Positions 1 through 7,340 of a stretch of 9,042 nucleotides of DNA are shown piece after piece. The stretch covers positions 1 to 9,042 of the forward strand of contig JAKOSQ010000274.1 in the NCBI GenBank assembly GCA_029777215.1. Direction: 5' to 3'. The stretch's first letter is position 1, and every line of letters begins with the position of its first letter. The notes beneath the pieces were generated by a model. That model did not search any database. It saw only the letters and a program-made list of their open reading frames with translations, and was not told the origin of the DNA. The stretch is from Bacillota bacterium. GTDB lineage: Bacteria > Bacillota > Clostridia > Oscillospirales > Oscillospiraceae. Position numbers and translations under genes: made by a program.

Positions 1-518
1 AGACCGCCGCCGAGCAGCAGTGCAACGACCGCACCGAAAAGAACGTTCAAGAGTATTTGCGCGGTTTTCGCACCGAACAGACGCGTCAGCGCAAATTCCG
101 CACAGATGCCGCCGTCGAGCGGCGCGACAGGCAGAAGGTTGAAGACCGTCAGCACGACACCGATGCCCGCGGAGGCGAGGAAAAAGCCGCTGTCCGTCCG
201 CGCGCCGACAGCGGCGCAGAGCGCGGCGAAGCCGGCCCCGGCGGCGGGACCGGCTAACGCCGTCAGCGCGAGCTGCCCGGGCGTGAGCTCGCCCGCGTAG
301 TCGAGCGCGAAGCCCGAAAGCGAGGCGCGCAGCCGCGTCGGATAAGCGCCGAAGGCATAGAGTGCCGCGATATGTCCGAGCTCGTGCGCTGCTGCTGCTG
401 CGGCGAGCGGCGGCAGCAGCCCGCCCTCGTCAAAAAACCAGACGAGGGCCAAAAGCAGCAGAAAGCCGCTGCCGACCTCGAGCCGAAAGCGCGGCGGGAC
501 GCAGGCGACCGCTGGCAT
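1..518 (-). CDS. M50 site-2-type membrane metalloprotease, SpoIVFB-like (3' end outside window)
   Basis: This gene runs off the left edge, and 172 codons are visible. The translation shows a zinc-protease HELGH motif (H45, E46, H49) inside a hydrophobic Ala/Leu segment. An ALAGP motif follows at about residues 87-91, then the second M50 signature NLLPVAPLDGG at residues 127-137, where D135 should be the third zinc ligand. Hydrophobic segments around 18-28, 83-104 and 112-126 fit an integral membrane protease that cuts substrates within the bilayer. SpoIVFB of Bacillus subtilis, the family model, releases pro-sigma-K during sporulation. The start ATG overlaps the stop of the upstream M23 gene as TGATG, and I see no good ribosome site before it, so translation is probably coupled. 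The M23 partner upstream matches the SpoIVFA-SpoIVFB arrangement, which supports a sporulation role. A general site-2 protease is the alternative. Whether a C-terminal CBS domain follows cannot be seen. Confidence 0.88.
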   Translation of the reverse strand, partial: MPAVACVPPRFRLEVGSGFLLLLALVWFFDEGGLLPPLAAAAAAHELGHIAALYAFGAYPTRLRASLSGFALDYAGELTPGQLALTALAGPAAGAGFAALCAAVGARTDSGFFLASAGIGVVLTVFNLLPVAPLDGGICAEFALTRLFGAKTAQILLNVLFGAVVALLLGGG

Positions 519-1477
519 CAGCGGTAAAATTCGGGGTTCACATAGAAGCCACGGTGCCGCAGCTCAAAGTGCAGATGCGGGCCGGTGACATTGCCGCTGT
601 GCCCGGACAGAGCGATCTTGTCGCCCAGAGCCACGCTGTCCCCGGCCTTGACGAGCAGGGACCCGCAGTGGGCGTAGAGCGTAGTCCAGCCGTCCGCGTG
701 CGCGAGGACGACGCAGTTGCCGTAGCCCGTGATCTCGCCCGCCTCGGCGACCGTCCCGTCGGCAAAGGCGAGGACGTTCGTCCCGTCCTGGACGGCGAAG
801 TCCGTGCCATAATGGAAGAGCACCTTGCCCTCGAGCGGGTGTTCGCGGAAGCCGAAGCCGGAGGAGACGACGCCCGAGACAGGGGATGCGTAGGAAAAGG
901 GCAACGCGGGGATGTTGTAGCTCACGTTCGCGGGTACACTATAGTCGGAAAAGGCCGCCTGCTCCTCGAGACAGGCCGAGAGCCTGGCCTGCGCGGGGTC
1001 GGGCGTCGGCGCGGGACTCGGAGTCGGACTGGGGGTCGGACTGGGGGTCGGCGCGGGCGTGGGCGAGGGCAGGGCGGTCCAGGGCGTGGGCAAGGGCAGG
1101 ACGGCCCGGGGTGTGGTCTGTTCGCGCCGCGCCTCCGGCAGATTTGCCAGCGACTCGAAGCCACTGAGGTTCTGCCACGCCATGATCTGCCGCGAAAAGG
1201 CCGCAGCGGCGTTCGTTTTGTCCGCCGGCGCGTCCTGTTCGGAGACGCGGACGGCGGCGCTGCCGCGCTCGTCCATCCACCGCGCCCAAACGGCCTGCAC
1301 GTCCCCGCCGCCGGCAATTGCGCGACCGAGCGCCTCGGCGTCGGTACGGAGCGGGATGTCCTGCGCGATCGCCGGCTCGATGCAGGCGCGGACGGCCTCG
1401 GCGGTGTTCGGTCGGCAGAGCTGCAGGGCGCACAGGGCCAGAAACAAAAATGCGCATATGAGAGTTCGAGATTGCAT
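518..1477 (-). CDS. M23 (LytM) family peptidase, SpoIVFA-like partner of the M50 protease
   Basis: The product is 319 residues. Residues 5-20 form a hydrophobic signal or anchor segment. Residues 30-125 are unassigned, 128-163 are a Ser/Thr-Pro linker with TPSPTPSPTPSP-type repeats, and about 198-315 form a LytM domain. All the M23 zinc and catalytic positions are present: H222 and D226 in the HxxxD motif, H270 in YAH, and H301/H303 in HLH. It could therefore be an active peptidoglycan endopeptidase. This differs from the B. subtilis SpoIVFA LytM domain, which is regarded as degenerate. In the SpoIVFA model this partner sits in the membrane, exposes the LytM domain to the intermembrane space and restrains SpoIVFB. 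I chose the ATG at 1477 because GAAGGAGG lies five bases before it. An in-frame ATG at 1516 would add 13 polar residues and lacks such a site. The paired role is inferred from gene order; a stand-alone cell wall hydrolase remains possible. Confidence 0.87.
   Translation of the reverse strand: MQSRTLICAFLFLALCALQLCRPNTAEAVRACIEPAIAQDIPLRTDAEALGRAIAGGGDVQAVWARWMDERGSAAVRVSEQDAPADKTNAAAAFSRQIMAWQNLSGFESLANLPEARREQTTPRAVLPLPTPWTALPSPTPAPTPSPTPSPTPSPAPTPDPAQARLSACLEEQAAFSDYSVPANVSYNIPALPFSYASPVSGVVSSGFGFREHPLEGKVLFHYGTDFAVQDGTNVLAFADGTVAEAGEITGYGNCVVLAHADGWTTLYAHCGSLLVKAGDSVALGDKIALSGHSGNVTGPHLHFELRHRGFYVNPEFYR
1011..1104 (-). repeat. Degenerate 6/12-bp tandem repeat encoding the Ser/Thr-Pro linker
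   Basis: Two perfect head-to-tail copies of GTCGGACTGGGG (plus strand) occupy 1023-1046, with decayed 6-bp units on both sides. A second repeat pair lies at 1056-1077 and 1083-1104: 22 bp each, two mismatches, period 27 bp. On the minus strand these encode alternating Pro with Ser or Thr in the linker of the M23 protein. The unit length is a multiple of three, so copy-number change would lengthen or shorten the linker without breaking the frame. Confidence 0.8.
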
Positions 1478-1482
1478 AGAAG

Positions 1483-1490
1483 CCTCCTTC
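1483..1490 (-). promoter_or_regulatory. Ribosome binding site that sets the M23 start
   Basis: The minus strand reads GAAGGAGG here, near-perfect complementarity to the 16S anti-Shine-Dalgarno, with five bases before the ATG at 1477. It favours this start over the in-frame ATG at 1516. Confidence 0.85.
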
Positions 1491-1537
1491 TGACTGCTGA
1501 AAAATGAGGATTTCATCTTTCATTCTTTAATGAGCGG

Positions 1538-1546
1538 TGTTATAAT
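1538..1546 (+). promoter_or_regulatory. Predicted extended -10 promoter for the cls-argH-protease-MBL unit
   Basis: The plus strand reads TGTTATAAT: a consensus TATAAT (1541-1546) with the TGn extension of an extended -10 element. No good -35 box is present at the expected distance (TTTCAT at 1518-1523 is weak), which is tolerable for extended -10 promoters. Transcription would begin near 1553, about 50 bases before the cls start. The site lies in the AT-rich gap between divergent genes and inside a small inverted repeat, GTTAT-AATC-ATAAC (1539-1552). Confidence 0.55.
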
Positions 1547-1585
1547 CATAACTTACAGAATTCTTTTCCGGGCTCGACACCGGCC

Positions 1586-1594
1586 AAAGGGGGG
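1586..1594 (+). promoter_or_regulatory. Ribosome binding site that sets the cls start
   Basis: AAAGGGGGG abuts the ATG at 1595, which is too close for normal initiation, but leaves six bases before the in-frame ATG at 1601. The second ATG is therefore the likelier start. Confidence 0.6.
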
Positions 1595-1600
1595 ATGGGC

Positions 1601-3154
1601 ATGGTCGAACGCGTCAGACTGCATAAATTTCTGAAATTTATCTCCAGCCGCTTTTTCATCACCGCCGTGCTCATCCTCGTGCAGGTCGCGTGGATGGTGA
1701 TGATGTTCTCGAACATCGTCGGCAACTCCGAGCTGTTTTCAACGCTCTTCAAGCTCTTCAGCATCGCGGTCGTCCTCTACATCATCAGCAAGGTTGACGT
1801 GCCGGGCTACAAGATCGGCTGGATCATCCTCATCATGGTTGTGCCGCTGCTCGGTGGCCCACTTTATATCCTTTTAGGAGAGAACAGACCGGCAAAATAT
1901 CTGCGGAAGCGACTTGAGACCGGCAGTGAGAACCATGAGCTCTACATGGCGCAGGACCCGGAGCCGCTCGACGAGCTGCGCGAGCGCGCGCCGCGGCAGG
2001 CCTGTACAGCCTCCTACATTTCGGAATACGGGCGCTTCCCCGTCTGGGAAAACAGCAGCGTCAAATACCACTCGCTCGGCGAATATCAATACGCCGATAT
2101 GCTCGAGGAGCTGAAAAAAGCAGAAAAGTTCATATTTCTCGAGTATTTTATTCTCGAGGAAGGCGAGATGTGGAACACGATCTTCGACATCCTCGCCGAA
2201 AAAGCCGCGCAGGGTGTGGACGTGCGCCTCATCTACGACGACGTCGGCTGCCTTGTCCACATTCCCGCGAATTATTCGCGGAAGCTCGAAAAGCGCGGGG
2301 TCCGCTGCCTCGTCTTCAACCCCTTTATCCCCATCGTCTCCGGCGTCATGAACAACCGCGACCACCGCAAGATCATGGTGATCGACGGCAGGACCGCTTT
2401 CACCGGCGGCATCAATCTCTCGGACGAATACATCAACCGCCGCGTCCGCTTCGGCAAATGGAAGGACACCGGCGTCATGGTGCGGGGGGACGCCGTCTGG
2501 AGCTTTACGAACATGTTCCTCGAGCTCTGGAACGCCTTCAACCCCGACGACCCCGACTTCACGGCCTTCCGCTGCCCCGACACGCAGAAGGGCGCGCACG
2601 GCTTTGTCCAGCCCTTCAGCGATTCGCCGCTCGACGGGGAGACGGTCTCCTCGAACGTTTATCTCGACATCCTCGCGCAGTCGAAGGACTATGTCTATAT
2701 TTTCACGCCCTACCTCGCGATCAGCGACGAGATGAGTCTCGCGCTCATGTCGGCGGCCAAGCGGGGCGTCGACGTGCGCATGGTGCTGCCGGGCATCCCG
2801 GACAAAAAGCTTGCCTACCAGCTCTCGCGCTCGTATTTCGAGCCGCTTTTGAAGGCGGGCGTGCGCATCTACGAGTACACGCCGGGCTTCATCCACGCCA
2901 AGAGCTACGTCTCGGACGACGACATCGCCGTCGTCGGCACGATCAATATGGACTACCGCAGTCTGTATCTCCACTTTGAGTGCGGCGTCGCGATGTATGG
3001 CTGCCCGGCGGTCGCGGACCTGCGGCGGGACGCGGAGGAGACCTTCGCCGTCTCCCACGAGGTCCACGCGGGCGAGGGCCACAAGACCAAAACCGGCGCG
3101 CTCGTCGGCACGTTCTGCGACTCCGTTCTGCGGCTGTTCGCCCCGCTGTTTTGA
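1601..3154 (+). CDS. cls: Cardiolipin synthase (phospholipase D superfamily)
   Basis: The protein makes cardiolipin at the cytoplasmic membrane by condensing two phosphatidylglycerol molecules and releasing glycerol. From the chosen start it has 517 residues, typical of bacterial Cls. Hydrophobic segments lie at about 18-40, 47-62 and 72-92, the last ending in the GGPLYILLG motif common before the catalytic part. Two PLD catalytic motifs are intact: HRKIMVID (H255, K257, D262) and HAKSYVSD (H432, K434, D439), each followed by the conserved Gly-Gly/Gly-Thr and Asn residues. The in-frame ATG six bases upstream has no room for a ribosome site, so 1601 is preferred. The gene begins the central plus-strand unit, directly behind a predicted promoter, and argH follows after 35 bases with no terminator. 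The three-helix N-terminus, rather than two, is seen in several clostridial homologues; this is recollection, not a search result. Confidence 0.94.
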   Translation: MVERVRLHKFLKFISSRFFITAVLILVQVAWMVMMFSNIVGNSELFSTLFKLFSIAVVLYIISKVDVPGYKIGWIILIMVVPLLGGPLYILLGENRPAKYLRKRLETGSENHELYMAQDPEPLDELRERAPRQACTASYISEYGRFPVWENSSVKYHSLGEYQYADMLEELKKAEKFIFLEYFILEEGEMWNTIFDILAEKAAQGVDVRLIYDDVGCLVHIPANYSRKLEKRGVRCLVFNPFIPIVSGVMNNRDHRKIMVIDGRTAFTGGINLSDEYINRRVRFGKWKDTGVMVRGDAVWSFTNMFLELWNAFNPDDPDFTAFRCPDTQKGAHGFVQPFSDSPLDGETVSSNVYLDILAQSKDYVYIFTPYLAISDEMSLALMSAAKRGVDVRMVLPGIPDKKLAYQLSRSYFEPLLKAGVRIYEYTPGFIHAKSYVSDDDIAVVGTINMDYRSLYLHFECGVAMYGCPAVADLRRDAEETFAVSHEVHAGEGHKTKTGALVGTFCDSVLRLFAPLF

Positions 3155-3189
3155 GACAAGAAAATCCACTTTTGAAAGGGAACATCGAT

Positions 3190-4572
3190 ATGAAGCTCTG
3201 GTCAGGAAGATTTGACAAGAATACGGACGCGCTCACGGACGAGCTCAACGCCAGCATCGGCTTTGACTTCCGCATGTACAAACAGGACATCGCCGGCTCT
3301 CTCGCGCACTCGGCCATGCTCGCAAAGCAGGGGATCATCTCGCAGAAGGACGCGGACGACATCGCAGCCGGCCTCAAGGACATCCTCGCGGACATCGAAG
3401 CCGGGAAGCTCACGTTCGGCAACGACGTCGAGGATGTCCACATGGCGGTCGAGGGCGAGCTCACGCGCCGCATCGGTCAGGCGGGCAAGCGGCTGCACAC
3501 GGGCCGCAGCCGCAACGACCAGGTTGCCGTCGACGTGCGCCTCTACTTAAAATCCGAGATCACCGAAATTCGCGACATGGTTCTCGCACTCATTGAAGAG
3601 CTCGTCTCCATCGCGGAGGAAAACGGGGAGACAGTCATGCCGGCCTACACGCATCTGCAGCGCGCGCAGCCGACGACCTTCGCCCACTACATGCTGGCCT
3701 ACGCGAACATGCTCCGCCGCGACGTGACCCGGCTCGAGGACTGCCTCGAGCGCATGGACGAGTGCCCGCTTGGCAGCGGCGCGCTCACCGCGACGACCTA
3801 CCCCATCGACCGCGAGGCGACGGCAAAGGCCCTCGGCTTCGCACGCATCACGCAAAACAGTCTCGACGGCGTCTCGGACCGCGACTTCGTCATCGAGCTT
3901 GAGAGCGACCTGTCCATTTTGATGATGCACCTGTCCCGTTTTTCGGAGGAGATCTGCCTGTGGTGCTCGTGGGAGTTTAAGTTCATCGAGCTCGACGACG
4001 CCTTTGCCACCGGCTCGTCCATCATGCCGCAGAAGAAAAACCCGGACATCGCCGAGCTCGTCCGCGGCAAGACGGGCCGCGTCTATGGCGACCTCATGGC
4101 CATGCTCACCGTGATGAAGGCCCTGCCGCTTGCCTACAACAAGGACATGCAGGAGGACAAGGAGCCGGTCTTCGACGCGGTGGACACCGTCAAAAAGTGC
4201 CTGCCCGTATTTACCGCCATGCTCCATTCTATGCGCCTGTACCCCGAAAATATGCGCAAAGCCGCGCAGCGCGGCTTCATCAACGCCACCGACTGTGCGG
4301 ATTACCTCACGCGGAAGGGCCTGCCGTTCCGCGACGCCTATACCCTCGTCGGCCGGCTTGTGAGCCACTGCGTCGAGACGGGCGAAACGCTCGAGAGCCT
4401 GCCGCTCGAGGAATATAAAAAGCTCTCGCCCGTCTTTGACGAGGACGTCTACAAGGCCATCGACCTTGCCGCCTGCGTCGCCGCAAGAAAAGTCCCCGGC
4501 GGTCCCGCGAAAGAGAGCGTCGAGGCACAGATCCGGTATTTAAAGGACTTCCTGTCCGCGAGGAACGCCTGA
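3190..4572 (+). CDS. argH: Argininosuccinate lyase
   Basis: This cytoplasmic enzyme catalyses the last step of arginine synthesis, splitting argininosuccinate into arginine and fumarate, and works as a homotetramer. The product is 460 residues, the normal length. It starts with the typical MKLWSGRF. TGRSRNDQV lies at 104-112, THLQRAQP at 154-161 includes the catalytic histidine H155, and the fumarase/lyase superfamily signature GSSIMPQKKNP at 275-285 carries the catalytic serine loop. No key residue is missing. The ATG at 3190 is preceded by GAAAGGG nine bases away; the frame stays open further upstream into cls, but homology begins at this ATG. No other arginine gene (argG, argB, argJ, carAB) is in the window, so argH is detached from its pathway here. 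It lies between cls (35-base gap) and a secreted protease (18-base gap) and is probably co-transcribed with both. Confidence 0.97.
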   Translation: MKLWSGRFDKNTDALTDELNASIGFDFRMYKQDIAGSLAHSAMLAKQGIISQKDADDIAAGLKDILADIEAGKLTFGNDVEDVHMAVEGELTRRIGQAGKRLHTGRSRNDQVAVDVRLYLKSEITEIRDMVLALIEELVSIAEENGETVMPAYTHLQRAQPTTFAHYMLAYANMLRRDVTRLEDCLERMDECPLGSGALTATTYPIDREATAKALGFARITQNSLDGVSDRDFVIELESDLSILMMHLSRFSEEICLWCSWEFKFIELDDAFATGSSIMPQKKNPDIAELVRGKTGRVYGDLMAMLTVMKALPLAYNKDMQEDKEPVFDAVDTVKKCLPVFTAMLHSMRLYPENMRKAAQRGFINATDCADYLTRKGLPFRDAYTLVGRLVSHCVETGETLESLPLEEYKKLSPVFDEDVYKAIDLAACVAARKVPGGPAKESVEAQIRYLKDFLSARNA

Positions 4573-4590
4573 GCGTTTGGAGAAAAGCTT

Positions 4591-6321
4591 ATGAAAAGAA
4601 AAAAAGGCATAGCCTCGGCGCTCGCGCTGGCGCTGTTGCTGACGCTGCTGCCGGGCTTTGCGCCGGCGCGGGCGGCGGAGAGCGCCGCGGCCGACGCGAA
4701 CGGCTACATCGTCACGCTCGGCGACCCCGCCGCCGGACAGGCCGCTTTGCAGTCCGTCCCGGCACTCGAGGCGCTCAGCACCGCGCAGGGCGTCTACCGC
4801 GCCGACTCGCTCGACGAGGTCGAGGCCCTCGGCAGCCGCGTCAAGAGCGTTGAGCCGGACTACACGGCGCACCTGCTCGCGCTGCCGAACGACAAATACA
4901 TCGCCGAGGAGTGGACGGTCGAGGCGCTGCACATGCCCGCCGTCTGGGACCAGGGTTTCACGGGGGCCGGCGTGCGGGTCGGCGTCATCGACAGCGGCGT
5001 CAACTCCATGCACGAGGACTTTGCCGGCACGAATTTCGACCGGGGCTACAATGTCTTAAACGGCTCGCATGACGTCACCGACGAAAACGGCCACGGCAGC
5101 GTCGTCTGCGGCGTCATCGCCGAGACGAAGGACAACGGCATCGGCTTTGCCGGGCTCACGCCGGACGTGACGCTCGTGCCGATCAAGTGCTTCGGAAAGA
5201 GCGAGGAGACGAACTCCTCCTACATCATCAAGGCGCTCTACGCGGCGGTGGACGACTACAACTGTGACGTCGTCAATCTCAGCCTCGGCATGACGGAGTC
5301 CACGGCCGCCATGAAGACCGCCGTCGAGTACGCAACGAATAAGGGCGTGCTCGTCGTCTCCGCCGTCGGCAACGACGGCACCACGGTCTACAATTATCCC
5401 GCGGCCTACGACTGCGTCGTCGGCGTCGGCTCTGTCGAAGCGGACGGGAGCGTGTCGAGTTTTTCGCAGAAAAACGACTCGGTCTATGTGACCGCCCCCG
5501 GCGGCACCATCTACGGCCCGAGCTATGCCAGCAACACCCGTTACATCAAGGGCAGCGGGACCTCGTTTGCCTCCCCGCACGTCGCGGCGGCCGCCGCGAT
5601 CCTCAAGCAGTACGCGCCCAACGCGACCTGCATCGACTTTGAGACCCTGCTGCGCCGCTCCGTCACGGACGCGGGTGCGGCGGGCTACGACACCTCCTAT
5701 GGCTGGGGCAGCCTCGACATGGCGAGCTTCGTCGCGGCGATGAAGAGCTACAACTTCTCGGACGTCGGGCTCGTCTACCCGGACGTCGAGGGCCACTGGG
5801 CGGCGCAGAGCATCCGCTACTGCGTGAACGCGAAGCTCTTTTCCGGCGTGAGCACGGCGAGCTTTGCACCCGAGACGAACATGTCCCGCGCAATGTTCGT
5901 GACCGTCCTTGCGCGGCTGAGCGGGAGCGATCTGAGCGCCTATCAAAACAGCTTTACCGATGTTGAGGACGACGCATGGTACGCGGGAGCGAGCGCGTGG
6001 GGCGCGGCGTCGAACATCGTCAGCGGCGTCGGTGACGGCCGCTTTGCGCCAGACAACGACATCACGCGCGAGCAGGTGGCGACCTTTCTCTATCGCTACG
6101 CGCAGACCTATGGTTTGACGGGGAACTACGACCGCTCCGCGCTCTCGGGCTATTCGGACCGCGGCAGCGTTTCCTCCTACGCCAAGGAGGCCATGACCTG
6201 GGCCGTCGCGAAGGGCTACATCACAGGCCAGACGACGAGCACGCTCGCCCCGCTTTCGACCGCCAGGCGCAGCGAGGTCGCCGCGATGCTGGCCCGCTTT
6301 GTCAATAGCACCGCCGCCTGA
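4591..6321 (+). CDS. Secreted S8 subtilisin-like serine protease with three SLH cell-surface repeats
   Basis: The 576-residue precursor has a Sec signal peptide (KRKK, hydrophobic core, likely cleavage after A28 in ARA). An I9-like propeptide spans about 38-92 (YIVTL to VEPDY). The subtilase domain spans about 105-385. The catalytic triad is visible: D134 in VIDSGV, H168 in NGHGS, S325 in GTSFASPH, with oxyanion asparagine N261 in AVGND. Three SLH repeats follow at about 392-440, 454-502 and 518-572. These should bind secondary cell wall polymers and hold the mature protease on the cell surface. Ser replaces the usual Thr after the catalytic HG. Cysteines at 173, 200, 225, 275, 347 and 411 are numerous for a secreted subtilase; C173 is five residues after the catalytic His. 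GGAG at 4579-4582 precedes the ATG by eight bases. The substrate is unknown; surface protein turnover or peptide feeding are plausible. Confidence 0.93.
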   Translation: MKRKKGIASALALALLLTLLPGFAPARAAESAAADANGYIVTLGDPAAGQAALQSVPALEALSTAQGVYRADSLDEVEALGSRVKSVEPDYTAHLLALPNDKYIAEEWTVEALHMPAVWDQGFTGAGVRVGVIDSGVNSMHEDFAGTNFDRGYNVLNGSHDVTDENGHGSVVCGVIAETKDNGIGFAGLTPDVTLVPIKCFGKSEETNSSYIIKALYAAVDDYNCDVVNLSLGMTESTAAMKTAVEYATNKGVLVVSAVGNDGTTVYNYPAAYDCVVGVGSVEADGSVSSFSQKNDSVYVTAPGGTIYGPSYASNTRYIKGSGTSFASPHVAAAAAILKQYAPNATCIDFETLLRRSVTDAGAAGYDTSYGWGSLDMASFVAAMKSYNFSDVGLVYPDVEGHWAAQSIRYCVNAKLFSGVSTASFAPETNMSRAMFVTVLARLSGSDLSAYQNSFTDVEDDAWYAGASAWGAASNIVSGVGDGRFAPDNDITREQVATFLYRYAQTYGLTGNYDRSALSGYSDRGSVSSYAKEAMTWAVAKGYITGQTTSTLAPLSTARRSEVAAMLARFVNSTAA

Positions 6322-6353
6322 GCGCGGCAGAAAAGATATCGGAGGAACACAAG

Positions 6354-7334
6354 ATGCCACAGGAACTGATGCCCAACCTCTACCGTCTGCCCGTCCCGCT
6401 ACCCGACAGCCCGCTGAAACTGCTCAACAGCTACGTCATCAAGGGCGGGGACCGGGATCTGTTGATCGACACCGGTTTCCGCCGCCCGGAGTGCTACGAG
6501 AGCCTCACAAGTCAGCTCGCCGAGCTCGGCGTCGACATGGCGCGGACCGACCTTCTTCTCACGCATCTGCACGCCGACCACTGCGGCCTCGCGCCGGACC
6601 TCGTTACGGAGGGAACGCGCGTCTTCATCAGCCGGGGCGACAAGCCGTGGCTCATGCGCGACTGGTCCCGCGAGGACTGGATCGCGAGCGGCGAGCGCAT
6701 GGTGCGCTTCGGCTTCCCGCGCGATACGGTCGAGCACGCCTTTCACCAGTCGCCCGCGCACAGCATGGCCCCGTCGAAGGATTTCCAGAACTATCAGCCG
6801 ATCGACGACGGCGACGAATTTTCCTGCGGGGGCTACACGCTCCGCGCCGTCTGCACGCCGGGCCACACGCCCGCGCACATGTGCTTCTGGATGGAGACGC
6901 AGAAGACGATGTTTACCGGCGACCACGTCCTTTTTGACATCTCACCGAACATCACGACCTGGACCACAGTGGACGACTCGCTCGGCGACTATCTCCGCAG
7001 TCTCAAAATGATCGACGCTTACGACGTGCAGCTTGCCCTGCCCGGCCACCGCGAGACAGGGAATTTCCACGCGCGCATTGCGGCGCTGCTCAGCCACCAC
7101 GAAAAGCGGCTGGCCGGCTGCCTCGAGGTCCTGCGGGAGAACCCGGGCCTCACGACCTACGACGTCGCCGGCCTTATGCGCTGGAAGATCCGCTGCAGCT
7201 CGTGGGAGGATTTCCCGATGGGGCAAAAGTGGTTCGCTGTAGGCGAGGCGGCCAGTCACCTCCTCCACCTCGAAGCCTGCGGCCTCGCCCGCGGCGACCG
7301 GACAGACGAAGTTATCAGATGGTACGCGCAATAG
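6354..7334 (+). CDS. Metallo-beta-lactamase-fold hydrolase with C-terminal winged-helix-like region
   Basis: The product is a 326-residue cytoplasmic protein without a signal peptide. The full binuclear zinc set is visible: THLHADHCG (H71, H73, D75, H76), H171 in TPGHTPAH, D190 in FTGDH and H232 in LPGHR. The first part, about 8-240, is the MBL fold. The last 80 or so residues look like the small helical winged-helix region found in LACTB2-type and related MBL hydrolases. The substrate cannot be read from the sequence; a thioester or glyoxalase-II-like hydrolase or a nuclease-like member are the options, and beta-lactamase activity is unlikely. GGAGGA at 6341-6346 lies seven bases before the ATG. 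It follows the protease gene by 32 bases and is the last gene before a strong hairpin terminator, so it should be the distal gene of the cls unit. Confidence 0.92.
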   Translation: MPQELMPNLYRLPVPLPDSPLKLLNSYVIKGGDRDLLIDTGFRRPECYESLTSQLAELGVDMARTDLLLTHLHADHCGLAPDLVTEGTRVFISRGDKPWLMRDWSREDWIASGERMVRFGFPRDTVEHAFHQSPAHSMAPSKDFQNYQPIDDGDEFSCGGYTLRAVCTPGHTPAHMCFWMETQKTMFTGDHVLFDISPNITTWTTVDDSLGDYLRSLKMIDAYDVQLALPGHRETGNFHARIAALLSHHEKRLAGCLEVLRENPGLTTYDVAGLMRWKIRCSSWEDFPMGQKWFAVGEAASHLLHLEACGLARGDRTDEVIRWYAQ

Positions 7335-7340
7335 AACATG

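Noticed and set aside
1023..1046. CRISPR-like or regulatory direct repeats
   Set aside because: The units are contiguous, 12 bp long, without spacers, and are explained as codons of the Ser/Thr-Pro linker.
362..1507. A 381-codon plus-strand open frame opposite the M23 and M50 genes
   Set aside because: It is Arg/Gly/Ala-rich, low in complexity, has no recognisable motif, and lies antisense to a gene with intact catalytic motifs. High GC at third positions keeps antisense frames open.
1478..1516. Longer M23 start at 1516
   Set aside because: It would add a polar 13-residue segment before the signal sequence and read through the GAAGGAGG that clearly serves the ATG at 1477.
1874..3169. A 431-codon minus-strand open frame opposite cls
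   Set aside because: It is rich in Asp, Val, Arg and His, as expected from the antisense of GC-biased codons; no family motif and no ribosome site. cls on the other strand has both HKD motifs.
2980..3189. A 70-codon N-terminal extension of argH reaching into cls
   Set aside because: The extra codons are Arg-rich out-of-frame cls sequence; the family N-terminus MKLWSGRF begins at 3190 behind a ribosome site.
3547..4368. A 273-codon minus-strand open frame opposite argH
   Set aside because: Antisense shadow of a full-length, motif-complete argH with no recognisable domain.
5056..6360. A 434-codon minus-strand open frame opposite the subtilase
   Set aside because: The composition is typical of antisense GC-rich sequence (Arg, Val, Ala, Asp); the plus strand carries a complete signal peptide, triad and SLH repeats.
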